From: Halobacteriales archaeon QH_7_66_36
GTDB taxonomy: Archaea; Halobacteriota; Halobacteria; Halobacteriales; Haloarculaceae
DNA length: 64,000 nucleotides
Assembly (NCBI GenBank): GCA_003021175.1
Contig: PXQV01000003.1
Location: 62,001 to 126,000, forward strand
Direction: 5' to 3'
This document shows, piece by piece, positions 24,501 to 33,343 of the stretch. The notes under the pieces were generated by a model. It did not search any database. It had not been told where the DNA came from and was given only the letters and a program-made list of their open reading frames with translations. How positions within the stretch are numbered: the stretch's first letter is position 1; every line of letters starts with the position of its first letter. Made by a program: the position numbers and the translations under genes.

Positions 24501-25344
24501 CGTCCGAAACCCTCCAGCGGCTGTGTGGCTCGCCGTAAATCACCGATCCTGTATTCGATGCCTGCGGTATCCTAAGGTCATGCGTGACCGAGTCTGGCAT
24601 ACGATTCGGGTGCGTAGCGATCTATAAATAATTATCGTAAGTGTGTAGAAATGTATCGGAAAGAGCGGAGGCGGGCCTGTGACACTGATCGTGGATTGAG
24701 AGCCGTGGTTCCGGCTATTTTAGGGGTACAAGGAGAAGTATTTATACAGGTCTACTAACATTCGAGATTCTGATATAAATCATAGATATCGATCGATTTC
24801 AGCGACATCTGCCGCTGGAAGGCCCGGCCCACTCCCGGCGAGTGTCGACGTTGACCCGCTGCGTCGGGCTGGCGAAATCGTTTGCGATGTCGACACCGAC
24901 ACGACTATTGACCGACTCAAAGTTATCGGTGTACGGACTGAACGGCCTGCGGAAGTACGAGTCTCGCCGGTAGGACTGCTCGGAGCGGTTCGAATGGTCG
25001 TGTGAAATCACTTCCTGACGGACTTGGTGATCCGAACGCAGTGTGGAGTTGATATCCGAGAACGTGTGCGCTTGAACTCAACGGGCCATTCGGTGTTCCG
25101 TTCTTCGACATCAGCGATGTCGCCGAGTTGACCGACACACTTGCGATCAGCGTACGTTATCGCGCGCTCGACCGGCGTTCGTTCACCCCGCACGTCGTCG
25201 CTCATACGAACAGCTCTGTTCCGGCCACCGAAGTGGGCGCGGCAGCTACTCCGGTGTGAGCGGTATCGGCTCCAGCTGACACAGAATATCGACGGCTGTC
25301 ACGACTCCGACGCCACAGAAGCGAAGTCGGAGACAGCGCCCGAG
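24501..25344. other. Long intergenic region with ORF debris
   Basis: 844 bases. 24600-24790 is strongly AT-rich (TATAAATAATTATCG; ATAAATCATAGATATCGATCG) and probably carries the lctP promoter. From 24800 to 25205 the minus strand has several short overlapping frames: 25205-25008 (MSDDVRGERTPVERAITYAD...), 25138-24923 and 25011-24799 (YFRRPFSPYTDNFESVNSRV...). None is convincing alone. Together they look like one small gene broken by frameshifts, possibly from a past insertion. I do not recognise the family. A fragment at 25200-25344 contains nothing identifiable. Confidence 0.4.
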
Positions 25345-26229
25345 TCAGGCAGGCTCTGGGGTCGCGAACAGTCGTTCGGCGACGGATCGACTCCCGTCGT
25401 CGGCTTCGGTGGCGTTCTCCAGCAGGACCGTCTCGCTCGGGAACAGCTGTTCCCCGACGAGGAGGCCGTGTTCGCGGGCGGTCGACCCGGTGACGGTGAG
25501 ATACACCCCGGCCCCCGCGTCGGCGATAGCGGCCTCCTCCTCGCGTCCGGGCTCCGGATAGACGAACTCGACGTCGTCGAGCGCCTCGGTGCCGACCACC
25601 GCTTCGACGAGTCGTTCGTATCGCGGCGCGATGCACAACTGCCCCTCGTACCGGCGCAGGAACGAGCGGTCGAGCGGCCCGTCGTCGCAGATTTCCGGCG
25701 TGGCGAGAAGCGTGTGGTGGACCGTGTCACCGAGACCGTCGACGAGGCGCACGTCGGTGTCGACCGGATCGATGCGGGCGTTCACCTCTGCGAGCGTCCG
25801 GAGCGGTTCGTCGGTGAGGGCGACCACCTCTTCCAGCACGAGGTCGGCGCTGTCGAAGCCGAGCGCGAACTCGTGTTTCCGGAGTGCGCGGAACGGCTCC
25901 TCGCGGCCCACGAGGCGGACTTCGCGGTCGCCGAAGGGGACGGTGAGTGAGTCGAAGACGATGCGCCGGGGCATCCCGGCCCGAGCGTCCCGGAGAAGCG
26001 TGAAATCGGGCGCGTACGGTGCTCCCGGGTCGCTGTAGCGGGCGAGCCGCTCGTACACGTCGGCGTCAGCCGTCGCCTCGCCCTTAGTGACGATCTTCTC
26101 GTACCGGAGCGTCGAGACAGCGTCGTCGGCGGCCGCGGCGACGTCGTCTGGTGCGCCACGGGCGAACCGTTCGAGCACGGCCTCCAACGGCCGTCCTTTT
26201 CGTGGGACCGCGACGCTGACGGCTTCCAT
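25345..26229 (-). CDS. HisG-like (ATP-phosphoribosyltransferase fold) protein of unknown role
   Basis: 294 residues. The opening VSVAVPRKGRPLEAVLERF resembles the HisG start (A-x-P-K-G-R-L), and the end VYLTVTGSTAREHGLLVGEQLF resembles the HisG phosphate loop (VETGSTLRxNGL), followed by SETVLLEN. In between, a two-lobed binding-protein fold is likely (ALGFDSADLVLEEVVALTDEPLRTL). It does not read like the ordinary haloarchaeal HisG, and no his genes are adjacent (hisF is 14 kb away). It could bind a phosphorylated or nucleotide ligand. Treat the function as unassigned. Confidence 0.55.
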   Translation of the reverse strand: MEAVSVAVPRKGRPLEAVLERFARGAPDDVAAAADDAVSTLRYEKIVTKGEATADADVYERLARYSDPGAPYAPDFTLLRDARAGMPRRIVFDSLTVPFGDREVRLVGREEPFRALRKHEFALGFDSADLVLEEVVALTDEPLRTLAEVNARIDPVDTDVRLVDGLGDTVHHTLLATPEICDDGPLDRSFLRRYEGQLCIAPRYERLVEAVVGTEALDDVEFVYPEPGREEEAAIADAGAGVYLTVTGSTAREHGLLVGEQLFPSETVLLENATEADDGSRSVAERLFATPEPA

Positions 26230-26268
26230 TACCGGTCGAACGCGATCGGTGCGTAAAACGACCCCGAT

Positions 26269-27111
26269 TCAGAGAGAGACGCGGTCGCCGATTTCGACGA
26301 TGTCGAGCCTACGCGGCGACTCAAAGGAGCGGACGTGCGGTCGGAGCGCCGACGGGTCCGCCGTGAGATTCTTCCAGATGTCCCAGTGAGCAGGGAGCAG
26401 CCGGTCCATCCCGACCTGTGCGGCCGCCTCGACGATCTCGTTCTCGCCCGCGTACCACTGCTTGTACACGTACTCGTCGGAAGCTTCGTCGTACAGATAG
26501 CCGGACGAGCCGAACGCCAAGACGCCGAGGTCGATGTCGTACTGGTTCCCGACGCGCTCAAAGGCCTCGCCCGGGCGCGCGTCCCCGCCATGGAAGAACG
26601 TGCCCGCCTCGTGGCCGATCACGTACGACACCGGGTGGGTGGCGTCCGGATCGTTCGCACCCTCAACGTGAACGGTGAACGAGCCGACGGTGAACTCGTC
26701 GCCCTCCGCGATCTCGGAGAACTGTCCGTCGTCGATAGCGTGGCTGTCCGTCCACCCCTCCTCTTCCACGACGCCGAGCGAATCGTCCGGTGCGTAGTAG
26801 TCGCTCCCGGTGTTCGCGAGGATCGGTGCCTGCGTGGATTCGTGGACGTGATCGGAGTGTTCGTGGGTGGCGAGCAGCGCGTCACATCCCTGTACGTCGT
26901 CCGGGTCGAAGGGGACGGGGATCATCCGAACCGTTCGCGGTGGATCGCCGGCACCGCAGTACGGGTCGATGAACAGCGTCGTTCCGTCACTCGCCTTCAG
27001 AGTGAAGCCGTTACAGCCGAGATACCAGATATCTACGCCGTCGGGGTTCGCGGCCGCGATCTCACGCGGGAGCCAGTCGCCCCAGTCGGAGCCGGGAAAT
27101 TCGTGTGCCAT
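26269..27111 (-). CDS. Metallo-beta-lactamase-fold hydrolase (UlaG-like)
   Basis: 280 residues from ATG 27111 (MAHEFPGSDWGDWL); an upstream start at 27165 adds only non-conserved residues. Metal-binding motifs are ATHEHSDHVHES (HxHxDH, about 102-113), the His/Asp in FHGGDARPGEAF (about 173-184) and the terminal LLPAHWDIWKN. IWYLGCNGFTLKASDGTTLFIDPYC is typical of UlaG/RomA-like lactonases and L-ascorbate-6-phosphate lactonase relatives. It is a Zn- or Mn-dependent hydrolase of unknown substrate. Confidence 0.85.
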   Translation of the reverse strand: MAHEFPGSDWGDWLPREIAAANPDGVDIWYLGCNGFTLKASDGTTLFIDPYCGAGDPPRTVRMIPVPFDPDDVQGCDALLATHEHSDHVHESTQAPILANTGSDYYAPDDSLGVVEEEGWTDSHAIDDGQFSEIAEGDEFTVGSFTVHVEGANDPDATHPVSYVIGHEAGTFFHGGDARPGEAFERVGNQYDIDLGVLAFGSSGYLYDEASDEYVYKQWYAGENEIVEAAAQVGMDRLLPAHWDIWKNLTADPSALRPHVRSFESPRRLDIVEIGDRVSL

Positions 27112-27173
27112 ACCGGTGGCTCGCGCCTGCCGGGGAAAAGCCTCCGGACGCGGCGTCAGATTCACGCCGACCG

Positions 27174-27557
27174 ATGCGTAGATCCGGCGTGGACGAACGT
27201 CGCCGCGACGGCGCGCTCGCGCTCGTGACGCTTACACTCCTCACCGCTATATCAATCCGGGCCGACGCCACCGGCCGACTGTTCGATCCGGTCGTCGCCG
27301 TCGCGGGGTGTCTCGCCATGAGCGCGCTCGAAGCAGTGCTCCTCCGCTATCCCGACTGGACGCGGGCGGTGTGGAACCGCCGACCCGTGCAGGGTGTGGC
27401 CGTGGTCGGTCTCGCCGCCATCGGTCTCGCCGCCGTGCGAACGAGCGGGGGCGCACTCGCCCTCGGGTTGCTCGTCTGGGGTCTCGTCGGCTACCTCGTA
27501 CTTCTCGGTGTCACCGTTCGCCACGGCAATCCAATTGCGAGACTTGCCAGCAAGTAG
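27174..27557 (+). CDS. Small integral membrane protein
   Basis: 127 residues from ATG 27174 (MRRSGVDERRRDG), with four hydrophobic stretches: ALALVTLTLLTAISI, PVVAVAGCLAMSALEAVLL, GVAVVGLAAIGLAAV and GLLVWGLVGYLVLLGVTV. The Arg-rich N-terminus would stay inside. No family recognised. The start is divergent from the MBL-fold gene with a 62-nt spacer. Confidence 0.55.
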   Translation: MRRSGVDERRRDGALALVTLTLLTAISIRADATGRLFDPVVAVAGCLAMSALEAVLLRYPDWTRAVWNRRPVQGVAVVGLAAIGLAAVRTSGGALALGLLVWGLVGYLVLLGVTVRHGNPIARLASK

Positions 27558-27989
27558 CATCATTGGTATCGGTAGCAAACGCTACTCCGATCCGACAGTG
27601 CTCGGAGTTCGTGACCTCAACGATTCGGACGCACCAATCGACACCGTTCCGGTCGTTAATCGTCTCGGCGGCCCGCGTGCGGTAACCCTTCTCTACGCGT
27701 CCAAGCCGCTGCAGTCCGCCTCGGCGTTGGTTCGAGAATACCCCGTATATTAGGCAGTGGGCTTTTTCATCTAGAGTGACACTATCAGTTTAGGTGCGAT
27801 TCCCCAGACCACCACATTTCGTCTGACTGCACTACCGACTTGACTGTTCTGCGACACGCGCTGTTCCCGGTTCCGGCGCGTGTGACGCCCGGCCGATTTT
27901 CGCTTGACCACTCAGTGCCACTGTCGAGCGACGAGGGATCTCACGTTCGAGAAATTCAGCGAGGAATCGTTTGAGCGCGGTCGACGGCT
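27558..27989. other. Intergenic region, no gene recognised
   Basis: 432 bases between a membrane-protein gene and the 3' end of the YlbF-like gene. Short frames on both strands do not look like protein. GC content is lower at 27730-27800. No terminator hairpin or repeat of note was found. Confidence 0.5.
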
Positions 27990-28397
27990 TCAGTCCTCGC
28001 AGCAGCCGCCGGCCTTGCCCCCGAAGTCGACGGAGAGTGGTGCGGAGATGGTCTCGTTGAGTTCCTGGAGCTCCGCTTCGAGCCGCTGTTGTGCCTGCAG
28101 ATACTCGTCCATCACGGGAATGTCGTGAAGTTCCTCCTGTGCCTGCTGGAGTTCGCGCAGGTCTTCGTTCGACGCGTCGCCCGCCTGCCGGGCCATCATG
28201 AACTCCTCGCGGAGCTGTTCGAACTCGCGAATCTGCGCCTGCGCTTCTTCGTCGTTCTCGACGGCCTCTTTCGCCGCCGCGTACGCTCGGTAGGAGTCGA
28301 GTTCCTTGATCGCCGACCCCAGTTCGCTCGCCAACTCCGTCGCGCGTGCGGCTGCCTGTGCACCCGTCGGCTCCGTCTCGGTCGATTCGATGCTCAT
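27990..28397 (-). CDS. YlbF/YmcA-family protein
   Basis: 135 residues, almost entirely helical and charged (ATELASELGSAIKELDSYRAY, then EAQAQIREFEQLREEFMMAR and LHDIPVMDEYLQAQQRLEAEL), the pattern of Com_YlbF proteins. Bacterial YlbF, YmcA and YaaT form a complex that binds Fe-S clusters and modulates RNase Y. The archaeal role is unknown. The C-terminus GKAGGCCED has adjacent cysteines that could ligate a metal or cluster. The leaderless promoter (CCTAAACC) is at 28419-28426. Confidence 0.75.
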   Translation of the reverse strand: MSIESTETEPTGAQAAARATELASELGSAIKELDSYRAYAAAKEAVENDEEAQAQIREFEQLREEFMMARQAGDASNEDLRELQQAQEELHDIPVMDEYLQAQQRLEAELQELNETISAPLSVDFGGKAGGCCED

Positions 28398-28421
28398 ACC
28401 TCGCGTTAGGAGTCAGACGGT

Positions 28422-28435
28422 TTAGGTCTGCCGAA
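28422..28435. promoter_or_regulatory. Possible TTAGG-type box at the YlbF-like promoter
   Basis: TTAGGTCTGCCGAA has one mismatch to the boxes of the iron block. The TTAGG half coincides with the TATA-like element of the minus-strand gene, so chance similarity is quite likely. Confidence 0.25.
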
Positions 28436-28485
28436 GCGGGTGGTGAAGCACGCTCGTTTTACGGCTCGGAACGGTACTCAGTTCA

Positions 28486-29535
28486 ATGAGTCAGGAGTCG
28501 CGAACTACCGAGGGTGACCTCCGGAACACGGGGATGTCCCTCAAACACGAGCGGACGTGGGATTACGAACTGGACCGAATCGTCGAGGAGGCGACGGAAC
28601 GAGGCGCAGAGAAGGTCGGCCTACAATTTCCGGAAGGGCTGAAGCGACGCGCCCCCCACGTCGCCGACGACCTGCGTGACCGCCTGCCCGACGGGACGCG
28701 CGTGCTCATCTCCGGGCAGCCGTGTTACGGTGCCTGCGATCTCGACACCTACATGATGCGCCGGACGGACGTGTTCGTCCACTTCGGCCACTCGCCGATG
28801 AAGGAGTCGGAGAAGATCATCTACGTCCCGCTCTTCTCGAACGTCGACGTGACGCCCATCATGGAGGAGTCGCTCGCCGACCTCGCGGACCCGGCCGACG
28901 ACCCGGACGTGGGGCTGGTCACGACGGCCCAGCACATGAACAAGTTCGACGAGATGCGGACGTGGCTGGAAGAGCGCGGCTACACGGTCCACACTCGCCG
29001 TGGCGACGACCGACTCACCCACGAAGGGCAGGTGCTCGGCTGTAACTACGCCAGCGCCGACATCGACGCCGAGCAGGTGTTGTACGTCGGTGGCGGGAAG
29101 TTCCACCCGCTCGGGCTGGCGATGGAACACCCGGAGAAGCGCGTCGTCATCGCCGACCCGGTGAACAACGTCGTCACCATCGCCGACACGGAGCAGTTCC
29201 TCAAACAGCGGTACGCCTCGGTTCACAAGGCGATGGACGCAGAGACGTGGGGCGTCGTCTTCTGCACGAAGATCGGACAAGGGCGCTGGGAGGTCGCCAA
29301 CGACATCGTCGAGAACAACGAGAACGCGTATCTGCTGACGATGGACGAGGTGACACCGGATCGGCTCACCCAGTTCGGCTTCGACGCCTACGTCAACACC
29401 GGCTGTCCCCGAATCACGACCGACGACGGCCCGCAGTTCGACCAGCCGATGCTGACGCCCGGCGAGCACGAGATCGCTATCGGCGAGAGACCGCTCGACG
29501 AACTCTCCTTCGACACGTTCCACGGGACGTGGTGA
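28486..29535 (+). CDS. dph2: 2-(3-amino-3-carboxypropyl)histidine synthase (diphthamide step 1)
   Basis: 349 residues. Dph2 is a non-canonical radical-SAM enzyme that transfers the 3-amino-3-carboxypropyl group from SAM to the conserved His of elongation factor 2. The three cluster-binding cysteines are in GQPCYGACDLD (about residue 83), VLGCNYAS (about 185) and NTGCPRI (about 306). The opening helix ERGAEKVGLQFPEGLKR fits the family. An in-frame ATG (MSLKHERTWD) 16 codons in is an alternative start. It is transcribed alone and divergent from the YlbF-like gene. Confidence 0.93.
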   Translation: MSQESRTTEGDLRNTGMSLKHERTWDYELDRIVEEATERGAEKVGLQFPEGLKRRAPHVADDLRDRLPDGTRVLISGQPCYGACDLDTYMMRRTDVFVHFGHSPMKESEKIIYVPLFSNVDVTPIMEESLADLADPADDPDVGLVTTAQHMNKFDEMRTWLEERGYTVHTRRGDDRLTHEGQVLGCNYASADIDAEQVLYVGGGKFHPLGLAMEHPEKRVVIADPVNNVVTIADTEQFLKQRYASVHKAMDAETWGVVFCTKIGQGRWEVANDIVENNENAYLLTMDEVTPDRLTQFGFDAYVNTGCPRITTDDGPQFDQPMLTPGEHEIAIGERPLDELSFDTFHGTW

Positions 29536-29900
29536 CCGCGGCTTCAGGCATCGACTGGGGCGGTGTTGAGATACGCGGGTCGTCGCCCGCTTAGAAACCG
29601 TGGATGGGACTGAAAGGGGCCGGGCGGTCGATCCGGCCCCGGCGACGCGAGCCGCGGACGGTCGAGCGCTCGGGGGCTTTCTACACTGTGTTGCCCACCT
29701 CGTCTCCGGAGTCACCCTTAGCTGAACACTACCTCGACTGGCCGGCGAAGGTTCAAGTACCGAAACGCGGCCACCCGTCCTGTGACGTGACGCCGGCCGC
29801 GACGGGTCGAGACGGGAGTACGGCCCACCCGTCGCGGATGCCGCGGGCCGTCTGTTCGCCAACCACAGCCGCTTAGTCACGCGCCCGTCAAACCGGGACA
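29536..29900. other. Intergenic region with a strong GC hairpin
   Basis: 365 bases. GGGGCCGG (29616-29623) and CCGGCCCC (29633-29640) form a perfect 8-bp stem with a 9-nt loop, 80-100 nt after dph2. The sequence just before it, GGATGGGACTGAAAG (29603-29617), is purine-rich. It could be a dph2 terminator or a structured non-coding RNA. The rest shows no protein-like frame. A menA promoter should lie near 29865-29880 (CGCTTAGTCACG). Confidence 0.45.
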
Positions 29901-30839
29901 ATGAGCGAGAACGCGAACGTCTCGAAGCGGGAGGCGTGGGTGATGGCCGCGCGCCCGCAGACGCTCCCGGCCGGCGCGGCTCCGGTCGTGGTCGGGACGG
30001 GAGTCGCCGTCGGCCGGGGCGAGTTCGCCCCGCTGCCCGCGCTCGCCGCGCTCGTCGGCGCGCTCCTGCTGCAGGTCGGCACCAACTTCGCGAACGACTA
30101 CTACGACGCCGTTCGCGGTGCCGACACCGGGGACAGGGAGGGGTTCACCCGCGTCACCGCCGGCGGGCTGATCGAGCCGGCGCAGGTGAAACGCGCGATG
30201 TACGCCACCTTCGCGCTCGCGATACTGCTCGGAACGTATCTCGTCTGGGTCGGCGGCCCCGTTATCCTCGTGGTCGGGCTCACGTCGGTCGCCGCTGGTA
30301 TCGCCTACACCGGCGGGCCGGCCCCGTACGGCTACCGGGGGCTCGGTGACCTGTTCGTCTTCGTCTACTTCGGTCTCGTCGCGGTCACCGGCACGTACTA
30401 CGTGCAGGCGGCCGCCGCCGTCGCAGGCGTTCCGGCGCTGTCCGCGCCCACCGAACTCGTCCCGCTCGCGGCCGTCGTCGCGGCGCTGCCAGCCGCCGGC
30501 CTCTCGACCTGCATTCTCGTGGTGAACAACATCCGCGACCGGGAGACGGACGCGGCGGCCGGTAAGCAGACGCTCGCCGTCATCCTCGGCTACGCCGGAT
30601 CGCGGGCCGAGTTCATGCTCCTGCTCGGGATGGCCTACGTCGTCCCCGTCGTCTTCGCCGCGACGGGGTACGGGCTTGCTGTCCTGCTCCCGCTCGCGAC
30701 GCTGCCGCTCGCGGTGTCGCTTTCGCGGACGGTGTTGACCGAGACGACCGGCGCGGCGCTCAACCCCGCGCTCGAAACGACTGGCAAACTACTGTTCGCT
30801 CACAGCCTCCTGTTCGCCACGGGGTTCGCCGTCACATGA
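29901..30839 (+). CDS. menA: 1,4-dihydroxy-2-naphthoate polyprenyltransferase
   Basis: 312 residues, eight to nine TM helices, UbiA superfamily. The first Asp-rich motif [15 protein letters not shown] (about 66-80) and the second [19 protein letters not shown] (about 210-228) bind Mg-prenyl diphosphate. [19 protein letters not shown] is the MenA-specific N-terminus. It attaches a polyprenyl chain to DHNA in menaquinone synthesis, the main haloarchaeal respiratory quinone. It overlaps menC by 4 nt, in a menA-menC-menE operon. Confidence 0.93.
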   Translation: MSENANVSKREAWVMAARPQTLPAGAAPVVVGTGVAVGRGEFAPLPALAALVGALLLQVGTNFANDYYDAVRGADTGDREGFTRVTAGGLIEPAQVKRAMYATFALAILLGTYLVWVGGPVILVVGLTSVAAGIAYTGGPAPYGYRGLGDLFVFVYFGLVAVTGTYYVQAAAAVAGVPALSAPTELVPLAAVVAALPAAGLSTCILVVNNIRDRETDAAAGKQTLAVILGYAGSRAEFMLLLGMAYVVPVVFAATGYGLAVLLPLATLPLAVSLSRTVLTETTGAALNPALETTGKLLFAHSLLFATGFAVT

Positions 30840-31837
30840 ACAGCGAGTACTTCGCGCTCCCGCTCGCGGAGCCACTCACGACCGCGGCGGGCGAAATCAC
30901 CGAGCGAGAGGGGTTCCTCGTCTCGGTGGACGAGCCGACTGCCGGACTCGGTGAAGCCTGTCCGCTTCCGGGGTGGACGGAGTCGGTCGACGAGTGCCGG
31001 CGCGCGCTCCGCGAGACCGACTCGGACGAAATCGCAGGCCTTCCACCGGCCGCGCGCCACGGTGCAGTTCTCGCCCTCCTCGATGCGGAAGCACGCGACG
31101 AGGACGTTCCGCTGTACCGGTATCTCGGTCGCGAGACGCGCGTCGACTCCGTCGCGGTCAACGCGACTGTCGGCGACGCCGACGCGTCGACGACTGCTGA
31201 CCGCGTCAGTGCGGCCGTTTCGGAGGGATTCGAGAGCGTGAAACTGAAACTCGGTGCCCGCTCGCTCGACGCCGACCTCGAACGGGTGCACGCTGCACGT
31301 GAGGGGGCCCCCGACGCGGAACTTCGCCTCGACGCGAACGGCGCGTGGGACCGCGAGACTGCGACGCGGGCCATCAGCGCGGCCGCCGACTACGGCGTCT
31401 CGTACATCGAACAGCCGCTTCCGGCCGACGACCTCGCCGGTCACGCGACGCTCCGCGGGTCGGGCGTCGGTATCGCCCTCGACGAAGGCCTCTACGAGCA
31501 CGGGCTCGACGCCGTGCTGGAGGCCGAGGCCGCCGACACACTGATTCTGAAACCGATGGCGATGGGCGGGCCCGACATCGCGCTGGAGACAGCCGTCGTC
31601 GCCCGCGGTGCCGGTATCGATCCGGTCGTGACGACGACCATCGACGGCGCAGTGGCGCGCGCGGCAGCGGTTCACGTCGCTGCTGCTATCCCCGACGTGT
31701 CGCCCTGTGGTCTCGCGACCGGGGAGCTGCTGGCCGCCGACTTCCAGCCCGACCCCGCGCCGGTCGAAGCCGGTCGGGCGCAGGTTCCGCAGCAAGCAGG
31801 AAACACGGCGGCGACCTCACCAGCCGACTATGCGTGA
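30836..31837 (+). CDS. menC: o-Succinylbenzoate synthase
   Basis: 333 residues of the enolase superfamily (MLE subgroup). Catalytic residues are VKLKLG (KxK, about 140), the metal ligands LRLDANGAW (Asp about 165), YIEQPL (Glu about 190) and GIALDEGLYE (Asp about 214), then LILKPMAMGG (Lys about 240). It dehydrates SHCHC to o-succinylbenzoate for menaquinone. The context between menA and menE supports OSB synthase over amino-acid racemase activity. The last about 20 residues (QVPQQAGNTAATSPADYA) read into menE and are probably dispensable. Confidence 0.92.
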   Translation: MNSEYFALPLAEPLTTAAGEITEREGFLVSVDEPTAGLGEACPLPGWTESVDECRRALRETDSDEIAGLPPAARHGAVLALLDAEARDEDVPLYRYLGRETRVDSVAVNATVGDADASTTADRVSAAVSEGFESVKLKLGARSLDADLERVHAAREGAPDAELRLDANGAWDRETATRAISAAADYGVSYIEQPLPADDLAGHATLRGSGVGIALDEGLYEHGLDAVLEAEAADTLILKPMAMGGPDIALETAVVARGAGIDPVVTTTIDGAVARAAAVHVAAAIPDVSPCGLATGELLAADFQPDPAPVEAGRAQVPQQAGNTAATSPADYA

Positions 31838-33308
31838 CTGGCTGACCCTCCGGGCCGACGCGACGCCGACCCGGACCGCGATGATCGACGCGCGGTCCGG
31901 TGAGGCTGTCAGCTACGCGACGCTCGACGACCGCGTCGCGACGCTCGCAGGGCGACTCTCCGCGCTCGGCCTCGACGCTGGCGATCATCTTGCCGTCCTC
32001 GCCCGAACCCGGCCAGCTTTCGTCGAACTCGTCTACGCCGCGGCCCGGGTCGGCGCGGTTCTCGTCCCGATAAACGCGCGGCTCACCGCCGACGAGGTGG
32101 CGACGATAGCCGACCGCGCGGACGTGGACCTGCTCGTCTGCGAGTCGTCGACCGAGGCGGCTACCGAGACGTTCGACGGTCCGGTCGCCTCGCTCGACAC
32201 GCCGAACGCGAATGCTCGTGACCTCGCTCACGTTGACCCAGCGCCGTTTGAACCCGCCTCGTGGACGCGCGACCAGACACAGGTGGCGATCGCCACCTCC
32301 GGGACGACCGGCGGCCCGAAGCTCGTCCGACTCACGACGGGGAATCTCGCGGCCAGCGCCGCCGCCTCCTCGTGGCGGCTGGGCGTGCTCCCGTCCGACC
32401 GGTGGTACTGCACCCTCCCCATGTACCACATGGGGGGACTCGCGCCCGTCTACCGGTCGGTGCTGTACGGCACCGCAGTCGTCGTCGGGACGCCCGGGAG
32501 CTTCGATCCGGAGCGTGCGTTGACGGAGATGGACGTACACGACGCGTCCGGCGTCTCGCTGGTGCCGACGATGCTCCGGAACCTACTCGACGCGGACGAC
32601 GGCGTCCTCTCGGACCTCCGGTTTGCCCTCGTCGGCGGCGCGGCGACGCCGAACGCGCTCGTCGACCGCGCGCACGAAGCCGGCGTCGCCGTCTACCCGA
32701 GCTACGGGATGACCGAGACGGCCTCGCAGATAGCTACCGCGCGCCCAACGGACACCGAGCGCGCGCTCGGCAGCGTCGGCACCCCGCTCGTGTTCAGCGA
32801 GGTGTCGATCCTGACCGACGACAGCGACGAGGCGCTCGTCGGCGAGCCCGGCGAAATCGTGGTCAGCGGCCCGACGGTGACGCCGGGCTACTACGACGAC
32901 CCCGAGGCCACCGAGGCGGCGTTCGGCCCACACGGCTTCCACACCGGCGACGCCGGCTACCGCGACGAGGAGGGACGCCTGTGGGTGCTCAACCGACTGG
33001 ACGACCGCATCGTCACCGGCGGCGAGAACGTCGACCCCGGCGAGGTGACGGGCGTTTTGCGTGACCATCCGGACGTGACCGACGCGTTCGTGCTCGGACT
33101 CCCGGACGACCGGTACGGCGAGCGGGTGGCCGCGGTCGTGACTGGAACCCTCGACGTGGACGACGTTGACAGCGTCGAGTCGTTCGCTCGCGAGCGACTC
33201 GCCGGCTTCAAGATTCCACGGGCGTGGCGCGTGGTCGACGACCTGCCCCGAACCGCCTCCGGCACCGTCGACCGGGGGGCGATTCGGGACCTGTTCGACG
33301 ACGCGTAG
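31830..33308 (+). CDS. menE: o-Succinylbenzoate--CoA ligase
   Basis: 492 residues from ATG 31830, overlapping menC by 8 nt; an open frame runs further upstream but lies inside menC. Acyl-adenylate-forming (ANL) enzyme: P-loop IATSGTTGGPKLV (about 155), YGMTETASQ (about 292), the hinge-proximal HTGDAGYRDEEG (about 372) and LNRLDDRIVTGGENVDP (about 390), with the C-terminal Lys in RTASGTVDRGAIR replaced by Val/Asp context. It activates OSB to OSB-CoA. The operon position settles the substrate. Confidence 0.92.
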   Translation: MRDWLTLRADATPTRTAMIDARSGEAVSYATLDDRVATLAGRLSALGLDAGDHLAVLARTRPAFVELVYAAARVGAVLVPINARLTADEVATIADRADVDLLVCESSTEAATETFDGPVASLDTPNANARDLAHVDPAPFEPASWTRDQTQVAIATSGTTGGPKLVRLTTGNLAASAAASSWRLGVLPSDRWYCTLPMYHMGGLAPVYRSVLYGTAVVVGTPGSFDPERALTEMDVHDASGVSLVPTMLRNLLDADDGVLSDLRFALVGGAATPNALVDRAHEAGVAVYPSYGMTETASQIATARPTDTERALGSVGTPLVFSEVSILTDDSDEALVGEPGEIVVSGPTVTPGYYDDPEATEAAFGPHGFHTGDAGYRDEEGRLWVLNRLDDRIVTGGENVDPGEVTGVLRDHPDVTDAFVLGLPDDRYGERVAAVVTGTLDVDDVDSVESFARERLAGFKIPRAWRVVDDLPRTASGTVDRGAIRDLFDDA

Positions 33309-33343
33309 CCACCGTTTTATCGGCCGACCCGCTACGGTGACGC

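Noticed and set aside
29604..29876. 90-codon plus-strand frame between dph2 and menA
   Set aside because: It begins inside the GC hairpin and is Arg/Pro/Ser-rich without conserved character.
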